Below, piece after piece: positions 22,025 to 32,000 of a stretch of 32,000 nucleotides of DNA. How positions within the stretch are numbered: position 1 is the first letter of the stretch; every line of letters starts with the position of its first letter. Both the position numbers and the translations under genes were made by a program. The notes under the pieces were generated by a model. It saw nothing but the letters and a program-made list of their open reading frames with translations. It was not told where the DNA came from and did not search any database. This DNA is from Adiantum capillus-veneris (lineage: Eukaryota > Streptophyta > Polypodiopsida > Polypodiales > Pteridaceae): the NCBI GenBank assembly GCA_014529385.2, contig CM043969.1, forward strand, positions 17,617,446-17,649,445. The letters are read 5' to 3'.

Positions 22025-22938
22025 TGTTAGCAGCAAGCTAACACGGATACCATTTTTTTGGAGTTCTCATTGTAAAACACTTATTATTTTGATAAATCGA
22101 GAATATTGTAACTCCTATTTTCTCGGATAAACTCTCTAATTAATGAGCCGATGCTACAAGCTTCTAGATTGTATCAGCCTGTCATTACCCATCTTTGGTA
22201 GAACTCCCAAATTATACCACCAAAAACCTTAGCTAAGGTATAAAAGCTAAGGTATAAGTTAATTTCAAGTTTTGGTTAATGAAATACACAACGTGATCTA
22301 ACGACGCTCACTCCTCTCCTCCTCCTGCTTCTTACTCCCTCCCCGGTTATCACATTGCAGTCGCGTTTGTTGCATTGCAATTGCAGGTAAGAGCTCCATG
22401 TATTGATGTAAGCAGCTCACAATAATTCGTAGCTTGGTAGTAATTTACACTTTCAAATAAAAACTAAGCATAAGCGGGGTATTGGGGCATCACTGTAAGC
22501 ATTTAGATGCATTCTGGGTTGAAAATGACTAGGTCAAAAATCCATTGTTGTTAATAATCGTAGTTTTGGAACTTGAATTAAAGTGGGGTTTGAGACCATA
22601 AGCATGTCTGCTTAGGTCTTATAAAAATTTCCTAGAAGTTTCATTACATTTGGATGCCATTTGATGTTGTAATGGATGTGATTTGTTTGTCGATGTCATT
22701 TGATGTTGTAATGGATGTGATTTGTTTTCCAATGAGCGATTGGCTTTTGGTGATTTCAGTCACTTGAGTGTAGCTTGAGTTAGATGCGAGTTATTAGTTT
22801 TTTTTTGAAAGATTGACAACCTCTTGTAGCCTCTATGCACTAGTCAAGTCAGCTTCGTCCCATGGATTGACAATTTAATTGTGGTTCTCGCTAATACTGC
22901 AATAAGATAGGATGGTGAGGTTAGACATGCATCCCACA
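22025..22938 (+). repeat. 5' LTR of Gypsy copy 2, 914 bp
   Basis: Begins TGTTAGCAGCAAGCTAACA, itself a small inverted repeat, and ends ATCCCACA before the PBS. A TATA box (TATAAAAG, 22239-22246) follows a perfect 12-bp palindrome CCTTAGCTAAGG (22227-22238). An adjacent second GGTATAAG results from a short local duplication. Two 39-bp tandem units lie at 22653-22730. Confidence 0.8.
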
Positions 22939-22940
22939 TT

Positions 22941-22958
22941 TGGCACCGCTGCCGGGGA
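22941..22958 (+). other. tRNA-Asp-type PBS of Gypsy copy 2, first copy
   Basis: TGGCACCGCTGCCGGGGA differs by two transitions from the Athila/Tat PBS complementary to plant tRNA-Asp. It lies two bases after the LTR end. Confidence 0.85.
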
Positions 22959-23426
22959 TGCGGGGTATTGGGGCATCACTGTAAGCATTTAGATGCATTA
23001 TGGGTTGAAAACGACTAGGTCAAAAATCCACTGCTCTTAATAATCGCAGTTTTGGAACTTGAATTAAAGTGGGGTTTGAGACCATAAGCATGTGTGCTTA
23101 GGTCTTATAAACATTTCCTAGAAGTTTCATTACATTTGGATGCCATATGATGTTGTAACGGATGTGATTTGTTTGCCGATGTCATTTGATGTTGTAACGG
23201 ATGTGATTTGTTTGTCGATGAGCGATTGGCTTTTGGTGATTTCAGTCACTTGAGTGTAGCTTGAGCTAGATGCGAGTTGTTAGTTGTTTTTTGAAAGATT
23301 GACAACCTCTTGTAGCCTCTATGCACTAGTCGAGTCAGCTTCGTCCCATGGATTGACAATTTAATCGTGGTTCTCGCTAATACTGCAATAAGATAGGATG
23401 GTGAGGTTAGATGTGTATCCCACATT

Positions 23427-23444
23427 TGGCACCGCTGTCGGGGA
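23427..23444 (+). other. tRNA-Asp-type PBS, duplicated copy
   Basis: TGGCACCGCTGTCGGGGA, 486 bp after the first PBS, with one further C-to-T change. It directly precedes the leader, so this may be the original boundary or the duplicate. Confidence 0.85.
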
Positions 23445-24112
23445 TCTAAGAGACCTAAAATTGGAAAAAACACAAGCGTCTTGTGAAGTTATCCTTTAAC
23501 TTCCTCTAAGATCGCCTAGAGTTCAAAACTTTCTTTTAGAAACCTCGTAGCTTAAGATTGTCGCCTTTTGCTGTGTAGAGGTAGCTTGGAAGTAATCGTA
23601 CTTGCTTAGTGCCTTTAGGATTGAAGGATTGTAGAAATAGATTGAGGATGATTGGTAGACAAAACAAGTCTTAAGATCAATGCTCAGAAAACCATAAAAG
23701 ACAAGAAAACGAGTGTTTGTGGACACTTTTCACAACCCCATTGCATGAGAATCTAAGAGTAGGGTAAGTAAGATCCGAGGTGGATTTCAGAACATTGATC
23801 TCTCTCAAAGAATCAAGTGTGAGTTGTTATTGGAAGTTGCAAAATTAGCAGGTCTACGGCTAGCAATAGCACGAAAAGACTCAAAACCACTCAATCCGAC
23901 TGGAGAGTAAGCTTAAAAGTTGTCTGAACCAGTTGGTAAGCTCAAGGACACTTCGAGGTAAAAATTTCAAGAGTTGGTCAAAACTCAGATTATTTACTTT
24001 TTCTTGATATTTTAGGCCAAATTAGGTTTTGACTTGATTCATAGGTTTAAAATAGTTCATGTAAAGACTGTCTTTGAAAAAGCTGCAAGAAAGTATTCAT
24101 TTCAAGCGTCAA

Positions 24113-24134
24113 GTTAATAATCATGATTATTAAC
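24113..24134 (+). repeat. Leader palindrome a
   Basis: Arms GTTAATAATC and GATTATTAAC are exact reverse complements around AT. Relative to b and d, arm position 3 and its partner have both changed, preserving pairing. Confidence 0.95.
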
Positions 24135-24393
24135 TTTTAGCTCAGATTTGACCAAGGTTCATACCATTACTCATTGCATGTGTACAAACAACTTTTGTAA
24201 AGGCCCAAAAGATTTGGATCACCAAACTGGTAAAAAATTGGGTAAAAACTAAAGTTACTACTCTTTGAATCTTGAGTGTAAATTGGGAAACAATTTGCCC
24301 AAACTTGTTGAAATTTGATTCATAGGCTTATATTGATGTGATAAACATGTGTATATGCTCAGTTGACCAAAAAGATACAAAAAGTTACCAGTT

Positions 24394-24415
24394 GTAAATA
24401 ATCACGATTATTTAC
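24394..24415 (+). repeat. Leader palindrome b
   Basis: Arms GTAAATAATC and GATTATTTAC are exact reverse complements around AC. Confidence 0.95.
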
Positions 24416-24687
24416 ATATGTCCTCTTTTTTAATTTTTTTGACCAAGTCAGCATACCACTAGTTTTATCATATTGTAATAAGCTCACAAACCAAATTTTG
24501 GTAAGATTTGGATCACTGGATTGGAAATTGTGACCAAATTTGTAAAGTTAGTCTGCAGACAGAAAATTGATGACCATTTGACCAAAAATTATCCAAACTT
24601 AATGAAACTTGGCTAGTGACCTTAACTTGAGGTGCTTAACATATCTGTGTCAAAGTTGGGACAAAAAGTTGCAAAAATATAGCTGGA

Positions 24688-24709
24688 GTAAATAATTGCG
24701 ATTATTTAC
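24688..24709 (+). repeat. Leader palindrome c
   Basis: Arms GTAAATAATT and GATTATTTAC around GC. The one departure from perfect pairing is T opposite G, which would still pair as U-G in RNA. Confidence 0.95.
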
Positions 24710-24963
24710 ATCTGCTTCAAAACTTGATAATTTTGCAAATGTGAGTATACCACAAGGTCAAGCATATCAAGTAGACCCCACAAATCAATTTTGGTGAAAT
24801 TTGGATCACAAAAGTGAGACTTAAGCTAGATTCTTGAAATCTGAGTTTGCAGACACAAAACAATTGATAAACTTGATGAAATTTTGTCCAAAACTTGTTG
24901 AAACTTATCCAACAAGTTGTATACTTGCCAAACCAATCCAAAAAGTGCAAAAAACTGGCAAAA

Positions 24964-24985
24964 GTAAATAATCACGATTATTTAC
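24964..24985 (+). repeat. Leader palindrome d
   Basis: Identical to palindrome b: arms GTAAATAATC and GATTATTTAC around AC. Confidence 0.95.
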
Positions 24986-25619
24986 TACTGCTACCCTGGG
25001 ATATCAATTTTGATTTTTGAACTTATACAGTGTTAGACCAGCATAATACAAAGCCAACGAGCAATTTTGTGTTCAATCAGATTCAAATTGGTACATGTTC
25101 ACTCAGTTTCTAGGTTGCAGATTAAACCTTTGATTTTTTGCTAAAGTTGAATTTGAAAGTGAAATTTTGACTGCCATAGCTCGATTTGAAGTGATGCACA
25201 TAGGCCAATCACGAGAGCTAGCAAAAACTCTACTGTCTTTATACAAGAATAGCTAACTTGATCAAATTTGTACAAGAATCAGGTTGCAGACGAGGAATCG
25301 GTGGCTTGACAGAAAGTTTCCATCAAGTCAAGTGGAAACTTACGACGCGTCAATCCAAAGGTAAGTACTTTATCCAGGGCTTAGTAAGTCTTTATGAACC
25401 TTAGATCTGGTCGTGTACTAGGAAATCAAGGTATACTCGGAGAAACCTCCAGTAGAGTATCGACCAAAGAAAGCATGAATCAAGGCAATTCCTTGCACAC
25501 AATTCTTGAAGAAGTATCAGATACTTTTTGAGATTCAACATCTGAAATGTCTTCTTACTCGACTCACTCTAAAAAAGGAACGACAATGCGTTATAAGCAT
25601 ATACTCTCTTTTTATAAGA

Positions 25620-28350
25620 CTAACCGCATGGAGCCTAGGTTTACTTGGACCCTAACGAGGAGTATGCTATTCGCATTGATGACCATGGTATTGAGTTTGA
25701 AGAAGAGATTAGGGCAAACAAACAAGGAAAAATGTACATGGACAAAAACGGAACTTAGTTGTACAGGTCGAAAACCGTGATGTGGTAGACAAATGGGGGT
25801 TAGAAGTAAACACCATAATCCCACGTATGTTAGCAAAAGAAGGACCACCAACTTTAGAATTCGAGGGATACAATCAAGTAGATTTGAAGCCTTTTGAAAC
25901 GGCTTAGTATGGATAATCCTAGGATCGGAGTCTATTGTTGGGAAGAGAGAAACATAAAAGATCTTTTGTGGACTTCGCATGCCAAACCAGGACAACTAAC
26001 GGCCATGAAGATCATCTATATCTTCAAGATCAAGGATAAGGGATCAACAGACCTACCAACCTACCTGTTTAAGGATTGTTATAACAACAACTTTGTTATG
26101 ATGACTCCTGAGGAGGTAGAACAAACCAAATACCAAGGGTATTCCATAAGGGATTGGATATTGGGACAAGGATTCCAAGAGATGAACACCGTGAGAGATC
26201 ATCTGAGAGTAATGTTAAGAAACCAAAAACCACCTCATCACGCAGAAAATTGGGTGACACTAAGGCCACTCCAGGGCTACATTAGTCACTATTTCCAACA
26301 GATTGGTTTGAAGGACTCGGAACAGGACCAACTGCCAGGAGACCGGGAGTTGAACCAAACAGACGTGTCAAACCAGCTAATTTTTAGAAATGGATCAAAA
26401 AATATAGTGGATCAGGGGATCCATACGACCACTTAGCAAGATTTAAGCAAGTGCTAAGAGTAGAACATATATTCGATTTCCATACTCAATTTGAGGGTTT
26501 TGGAATGACATTAGAAGGAAAAGCATTGACATGGTTCCAAAACATTCCACCAAGGTCAATAATGGACTTCAACACATTAGCCCAAGGAGTTATAGCTGCT
26601 TGTTTCAAAACGGGGATCAAACATAATACGATAGCTCAAATCTACACCTTTAAACAGAAACATGGTGAGTTTGTTAGGGATTGTGCAACTCGAATGAAAC
26701 AATACATTGCCAAATGCCTAGGGCTAGAGATACCTGCAGAGAACGACTTGTATCTTTGTTTCTAGAGGGATTGCTAAACAAAGAACTTCATGATATACTC
26801 TATAGTAAAAAGCATACAACCCTAGAAGAGTGTGTGTCAGACGATATTGACTTAGGTGACAATTGTGATACTTTTAACGAGGAAGATGTCCCTAAGGATA
26901 ATCAAAGCGAGAAAACAACATGCACTAAACCAGCACAAGCGGGAACGGCTGCTGCAGCACCACTTTCATCCATAGAAGATATGCTCAAAAGGATGAATGA
27001 CATGATGAACAACATGCAAAAAGCACCTATGAGGGGACCAGGAGAAGGGATACCTCAACAGGGACAACCAATTAGGCCACAAAAATGGTGTGCAATTGAG
27101 GGTAAATGGACCAACCATGAGACCCGCAAGTGCTACGTCAGACCAAAGTATGATGGGAATGTTCATATGTGCCCATGAGGCCACAAGGACAACCCACGTA
27201 CAGATTTCAGCCTAATATGGCCCAAGCTCAAAGACCACTAATGGGTATGGAAAGACCTCAACCTGTGTCGGGATAACAACCTCCATACCCAGGATATAAT
27301 GCAGTGCATGTAAAGTACATTCACTCTGAAGGAGTCATAGATGAACAAGCATTAGTGGATGTTACACCCTATACGGAGCCTAGTCTATCTATAGTAATGG
27401 TAGAAGGAGATTGGTATAATTCGCATCCACCACCAATGAAAGAAATCATGACTTATGTTCCACTAGAGCTTGTACCAATGTATTATGTAGCTAATCAAGG
27501 TGTCAGACCTCCCATGGTAAGACCCATGATTAAGCCAAGAATAGGAAACTTTCACAACTATGGTACCGATGATCATTGGAAAAATGAATGTCCAGAGCTT
27601 GACAAAAACCTCAAGCCAGTTGAAGCCTATTGCATACAATGTTGCAAAAAGGGAGGACACTTTCTGGAAGATTGTCCTAAAAATACTTTAAACAAGGATA
27701 AAATAGTAGTAAATGTAGTCCAAGTGATACCTAGTAGCTCATCAGAGAGAGAACCAATTATTCCAATCAAGGTAATCACTAGAGCTCAGGCCAAGAAAAA
27801 GAAACACAACTCTTCTGATGACTCAGAAAATACGAAAGTTTCCTCTCACGAGATCAAAAGAAGCAAAAGCAAAAGATAAGAGATGAGAAAACAAAAACAA
27901 CGGGTTGAAATTGAGGAGAAAGCAAAAAAGCTATTCCAAGAAAATTTGAAAGAAACTAGAAGTGAAATCAAGGAAACAACCGTGAAATCTGGAGGATCCA
28001 TTTTGGTTGATAAAATTTTTGAGCCTATTAACACAGCCTTGAAAGCCTACCAAGCAGGACTTAAAGCAGGCCAAAACATGGAAAATAAATTAAAAAATTA
28101 TCATTCTCCAGACATGGAAGCAGCTAAGCTGGAAGCTTATCAAAATTTGGTACGAATCAAGCAAGAAATGCTGGAAAAACAAAAACCCAAGCTTGAAAGT
28201 ATCGCAAAACCTGAGGAGCTTGTGGTAAGAGACACTAAAGCAAAACCCGACGTGGTGGAAAAACCCCTATTTGAAACAAAAGAACGAGAACTTATAGTTC
28301 CGGACAACGAAGATGCCTTAGACGGAATTCCCTTCTTAGAAGAAGACTAG
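25620..28350 (+). pseudogene. Gypsy copy 2 Gag, frameshifted
   Basis: An N-terminal part (DPNEEYAIRIDDHGIEFEEE, about 25650; then VQVENRDVVDKWGLEVN after a shift) leads to 25894-26390. The retrotransposon Gag core starts with KWIKKYSGSGDPYDHLARF (about 26391) and continues as GFGMTLEGKALTWFQNIPP (about 26500) and EFVRDCATRMKQYI. It resumes in another frame from about 26760 (EGLLNKELHDIL). Two zinc-knuckle sites follow. At 27550-27591 the first two Cys of the CCHC pattern are Phe and Tyr (FHNYGTDDHWKNEC). At 27631-27675 CIQCCKKGGHFLEDC has five instead of four residues before His. The segment VVNVVQVIP and IKVITRAQAKKKK precedes a Lys-rich, coiled-coil-like C-terminal part (27883-28350). Gag would coat element RNA in cytoplasmic particles; this copy cannot be translated intact. 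Confidence 0.85.
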
Positions 28351-28432
28351 CCAAGACACTTATGGGAAAAGGTTAAGAGAGATCAACGATGGGAGCCTAA
28401 CTCTAAAGTCAGCTCCTATAGAGGAAGTTTGG

Positions 28433-29250
28433 TTGGATAACCTACCTTCTGATATGAACATGGATATAAAATCCTTGTCCAGGGATTGCGATTTTGAAGC
28501 TTCAGGTATTTCGAAACCATTGAACTTGAAAACATTACCTTCTTACTTGGGAGATAACGAAGATGAATCCATAGTGTGTAAGACCACTCAAGTAAAAAGA
28601 GCTAAACACACCCTAGAAGTAGACAACATTCATTCAATCATGTCTACACCCATCCAATGTAGTCTTACCTTGGGAGAACTGTTAAAACTCAGACCATACT
28701 TACGGAATGATCTGCAAAAAACCCTAGAGAAGTTGGGGATAACGGGGTTAATCTCATAAAATTGAAAAAAAAAAAGGACAACAAAGAGATTTGATCTGCT
28801 CCCATGAACAAAGTTGGAGAATATTACAAAGGGAAAGAAGGAAACACCACCCTTCCAGTGAAATATAATGACATTGAAACCAGCCATTAGACAAAACTCA
28901 AATGAAATTACAATTGGCTGACGGACACATTGAGAGACCATTAGGGCTGCTTGAAAAGGTGATAGTCAACTCCTACGAAATTGAATATCAACACACTTTT
29001 GCCATAGTAGACTTTGGGGAAAAACTCAATTATGAAATCAAGATTGGGAAGACCTTTCATGCAACAGGTACAGCTTATCCAAGATTGGGGAAACAATTAT
29101 TTGTACTTGAAGCAAGTGGGATCTATAACAAGAGTAAATCTAAAAGATCACACTTATAGAGATGTTTTGAAAACACCCATACGGGAGTTTGATTCAGTCT
29201 CTTCGGCTAAAACTAAGCTTCCATCCTGGTTAAACAAAGACACTCCTATT
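28433..29250 (+). pseudogene. Gypsy copy 2 protease region with active site deleted
   Basis: MSTPIQCSLTLGELLKLRPY, NDLQKTLEKLG (28640-28759) and EGNTTLPVKYND (about 28840) match copies 1 and 3. About 66 bp that in copy 1 encodes ILDSNVGVTIATKE and the following residues is missing near 28888. Reading resumes with MKLQLADGHIERPLGLLEK (28902). The C-terminal protease motif survives in another frame as LGRPFMQQVQLIQDWGNNYL (about 29050). The loss of the Asp-containing loop means no protease activity. Confidence 0.85.
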
Positions 29251-29253
29251 TGA

Positions 29254-30210
29254 ATGTGTGGAGCGTCAAAAAATGAGAGTTTAAAACGAGAAGAATGTAT
29301 TCTAGAAAGGGACTGCATAGACGAAGCCTATGTACCTAAACCCTTTCCAGAGCATTTGTTTGAGCCATTCGAGTGGACTCAAATTTTAGCGACAATGGAT
29401 GTATGTGTGAATACGTCTTTGCCTATGCAATTTTGCAATGAGGATGGCTACGACATAATTCCCATCCAAATGGTTTCAATCCTCAACATTGAAGACAAAG
29501 ATGAGGAATCCAAGGACTTGATGAAAGCTCGACAAGTCTTTTCAGACCTCTACTACGATGCAGCAGATCAGTTAGATGAACACTCAGCTACCTCAGAAGG
29601 TTCGGGGTCAGAAAAAGAACATATGAGAGCTAAGCTACTCTTGAAAGGAGGGGAGGAAAAGTTTTTTGACTTTCCCAACCAGAAATCAAGAAGACAAAAA
29701 TGGTATAGAAGAAAAAGAGACACCAGAAACGTGAAAACACAACCTATGCCATCAGTCTCCAGTAGGACACAATTCTTGATGCAGATAGATGCAAATGATT
29801 GTGTCAAGGACAAAATCACTGGCAGATATCCTTCCAACAAAAATTCAAAAATGTCTAAAACATCGAGAAAATTAAGGAAGGATACTCAAGAAAACCCACG
29901 GGATAAGAAACCACTCATGACCTGAGTCGAGCGAAAAAAGAAATATCAAGAGTTGAAAAAAGCTCTAAAGGAGATATACACGACTGAAATAGAAACCACG
30001 GAAGAGGATGGTAAGGATTTAATGAGTATTCCATCCCATTAAAAAAAGTATACTCTCCAAGATCAAAAAATCATAGTCGAACAACCTATTAGGGAACTAC
30101 GTAAACAGGGCGAGTCCTACGAAGGGCCTGAAAACGCTAAAAAGATAGATCTGGCTGAACCAGGAGAAGAGCCTAGACCTGCTTACATTGCAAATGACCT
30201 AACAGAAGAA
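29254..30210 (+). pseudogene. Gypsy copy 2 linker between protease and RT
   Basis: A 223-codon open stretch (29254-29925) starts MCGASKNESLKREECILERD and contains FEPFEWTQILATMDVCVN, which is also present in copy 3. It turns acidic, then Lys/Arg-rich (KSRRQKWYRRKRDTRN). After TGA a further broken frame runs to about 30210. No known catalytic motif is visible; long linkers of this kind occur in Tat-lineage elements. Function unknown. Confidence 0.7.
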
Positions 30211-30214
30211 GAAT

Positions 30215-30890
30215 AAGAGCTTTTTCTAAGCTTGCTAAAGGAATACTGAGATATCTTCGCTTGGTCTTACAAGGATCTCAACGGTGTTGATCCAGAAATC
30301 TGTCAAACATGCCATACCCATGAGAGATGATGCGAAACCAAGTAGACAAAGGCCATACACGTATAATGAAACATTTTCCAGGAAAATAAAAGAAGAGATT
30401 GAAAAACTAAAGGAATCCGAATTCATTTACACAATTGAACACACAGATTGGGTGCCTCCAATTGTGGTAGTCCCCAAGAAGAATGGAAAATTACGTGTGT
30501 GTTAATATCAAAAAAGGGAATGCAACTACCATTAGACAACTTTCCTCTTCCAATCACTGAGCATGTTTTAGAACGAGTTGCAGGAAAAGAAGCTTACAAC
30601 TTCTTAGATGGCTTTTGGGCTACAATCAACTTTTGGTTGACCCAAAAGATCAGCATAAAACTGCTTTTGCAACAGAATGGGGTACTTTTGCTTATCGGGT
30701 TATGCCGTTTGGGTTAACTAATGCTCCAGCCACATTTCAAAGGTTGATAATCCATGCTTTTAAAGAATATCTTAGGAAATTCTTAGAAGTATATATGGAT
30801 GATCTATGCGTACATTCATCAATTCGAGCTGATCATATTGAACACCTCAAAAAGGTATTCAAAAAATGTGAGTTCTACCAAACATCGAGC
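30215..30890 (+). pseudogene. Gypsy copy 2 reverse transcriptase, truncated
   Basis: Begins with LLKEY, stop, DIFAWSYKDLNGVDPEI (about 30230-30298), the typical Tat/Athila lead-in. After a shift come KHAIPMRDDAKPSRQRPYTY and VPPIVVVPKKNGKLRVC (to 30505). The FPLPITEHVLERVAGKEAYN block and FLDGF carry the first catalytic Asp (about 30603). After another shift GYNQLLVDPKDQHKTAFATE and YRVMPFGLTNAPATFQRLI lead to the YMDD box (30792-30803), which is intact. Homology fades after HLKKVFKKCEFYQTS, about 30885. RNase H and integrase are missing. Confidence 0.92.
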
Positions 30891-31323
30891 AAACTTATCC
30901 GAGCAAGCTCAGTGCCGAGCAAAGTTATTAAGTGAGTTGCTCAGGTATATGTATGCCTCTTTTCTAGAGAGAGATGAGAGAGAGAGATATTTCTCTAAAC
31001 CTAGACAATAAATGTCAGCACCATTGCTCCCCAAAAGCGTGGTTATACAAATCTAGTCATCATTATACATGTCACCATTGCTAGCAAAAATATATAATCG
31101 AGCAAATGTCAAGAAGGCCATAATTTGTTTGCAACAAACTTCAGTCTCTTTTGAGCTTGTTTCTGCTCAAGAGAAGGTGGTAGGGAAATCTTGCTAGCTA
31201 GATGAGGGAAAGGGTTGCATCGTATTGACAACGCATTGTTTTGCAAATGATAAGGACTTGCCAAACCAAGAGCTACCATGTCCATCCACTAGGAAGAGTG
31301 CTAATAAGTGAGAGAAGATGCTT

Positions 31324-31430
<107 letters not shown>

Positions 31431-31695
31431 AAAGAAAAAGAGAAACACTATCACTATCAATAGGGCAATAAGCAATTTGTTTTCAGCAGATACAAAAGTC
31501 TTTACAACAAAACGTCAAGCCTAGAGAATCTCCAACAAAAAGCCTTTGCACTTTGAGGGACCAAAGATGACAAGATCTACTTCAATCTTTCCCTTATCTT
31601 TCTTCTCTTTCTCTTCACCTTGCACATTCCCACTTCAGTCTTAGCCCTCATGAAAACCAAGCCAATGCATGAACACAACCAAACTACTTCGCAGG

Positions 31696-31697
<2 letters not shown>

Positions 31698-31767
<70 letters not shown>
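31698..31767 (+). repeat. (TC)n microsatellite, about 70 bp
   Basis: Second pure TC tract 270 bp further on, followed by CAAGAAAAGAAAAAAAA. No element context seen. Confidence 0.97.
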
Positions 31768-31769
<2 letters not shown>

Positions 31770-32000
31770 AGAAAAGAAAAAAAAATTCTCTGAAAGAGTT
31801 CTTGCCTCTTCGAGTTTTCAGAGTTCTCTAGGCCAGCTCACGTGAAGGTAGGGTGGAAACCAATTGAGAAATTTTTAACTTTCCATGAGATGTTTTTTTT
31901 TTAAAGGACGTAAATTGGTTGGCAACCAGTTGTTGCGACCCTGCTCCTATGCGCAATGGTGGAGCAGGCTGGGAACCACTGACAATGACAAGCAAAGTGA

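Larger units (their letters stand above)
22474..23445 (+). repeat. 486-bp tandem duplication of LTR 3' half plus PBS
   Basis: Unit 1 (22474-22959) and unit 2 (22960-23445) both begin GCGGGGTATTGGGGCATCAC and end with the PBS. They differ by scattered substitutions, roughly 4% by eye. The period is exactly 486 at both ends, with no indel noticed. Confidence 0.96.
24110..25100 (+). repeat. Diverged ~285-bp tandem array carrying palindromes
   Basis: Palindromes start at 24113, 24394, 24688 and 24964. A second conserved word, (G/A)ATTTGGATCAC, recurs at 24211, 24505 and 24798 with matching spacing (294 and 293). Other shared words include CCAAACTTGTTGAAA-like and CAAAAAGTTGCAAAA-like segments. 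Overall unit identity is low, so these two words are the conserved part. Confidence 0.85.
23446..25540 (+). other. Leader of Gypsy copy 2
   Basis: About 2.1 kb between PBS and gag without a long open frame. The central 1 kb (about 24110-25100) is a diverged tandem array with a period of 276-294 bp. Confidence 0.8.
22025..30890 (+). mobile_element. Gypsy (Tat/Athila-type) copy 2, LTR to RT, 3' truncated
   Basis: LTR, duplicated PBS, leader with palindrome array, Gag with zinc knuckles, protease remnant, linker and RT follow in the Gypsy order. It inserted into the protease region of copy 1; a candidate left target duplication is TGGAA (22020-22024), unconfirmed because the right end is missing. 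Homology stops shortly after the RT catalytic box at about 30890, so RNase H, integrase and the 3' LTR are absent, either deleted or displaced by another insertion. Confidence 0.9.

Noticed and set aside
24113-24985. Known HD-Zip transcription factor sites
   Set aside because: The TAATC-NN-GATTA core resembles homeodomain half-sites, but it does not match the HD-Zip consensus forms I know, and the copy 1 palindromes lack the TAAT part.
24110-25100. CRISPR-like array (palindromic repeats with spacers)
   Set aside because: Period is about 285 bp, the intervening sequences are homologous to one another, and the context is a plant retrotransposon leader.
25612-25995. 127-codon minus-strand frame over Gypsy copy 2
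   Set aside because: It lies antisense to readable Gag sequence and has no motif of its own.

Overview
The window reads as a plant nuclear genome segment made almost entirely of nested, decayed transposable elements. I found no host gene, tRNA, rRNA, CRISPR array or prokaryotic feature. Plant origin rests on Copia and Tat/Athila-type Gypsy proteins, initiator-Met and Asp-type primer binding sites (PBS), and LTRs carrying TATA boxes. A large, repeat-rich genome (fern, gymnosperm or similar) is my guess. The PiggyBac relic would be unusual in an angiosperm, but I cannot name the species.

Left part (1-13281). Bases 361-503 are a short LTR followed by a PBS and a long (CT)n tract: the 5' end of a short-LTR family. 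Bases 2172-3880 on the minus strand hold a nearly full-length but broken PiggyBac-type transposase. A minus-strand Copia element (about 3976-13281) follows, with LTR, PBS, Gag, protease, integrase and part of reverse transcriptase. It is split by a complete 5.3-kb short-LTR retrotransposon (5099-10402) with 149-bp LTRs, PBS, polypurine tract and a perfect 5-bp target duplication (CAAGC). That insert has no recognisable retroelement gene and belongs to the same family as the 361-503 LTR.

Middle and right (13282-30890). Three members of one Gypsy family are stacked. Copy 3 (minus, 14275-15467) is a protease-region fragment with a 307-bp tandem duplication. Copy 1 (plus, from 15468) begins there with a 912-bp LTR, a degenerate Asp-type PBS, a long leader and a wrecked gag-protease. 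Copy 2 (plus, from 22025) starts inside the protease region of copy 1. It has a 914-bp LTR, a 486-bp duplication that doubles the PBS, a 2-kb leader, Gag, protease remnant and part of RT. All three have lost the canonical protease active site.

The most interesting signal is in the Gypsy leaders. Hairpin-like palindromes recur about every 280 bp between PBS and gag. Their arms differ between copies and between the two elements, yet stay self-complementary around a shared ATC-NN-GAT core. This suggests selection on an RNA fold or a dimeric site in a retrotransposon leader. Bases 30890-32000 are unassigned apart from two long (CT)n tracts.
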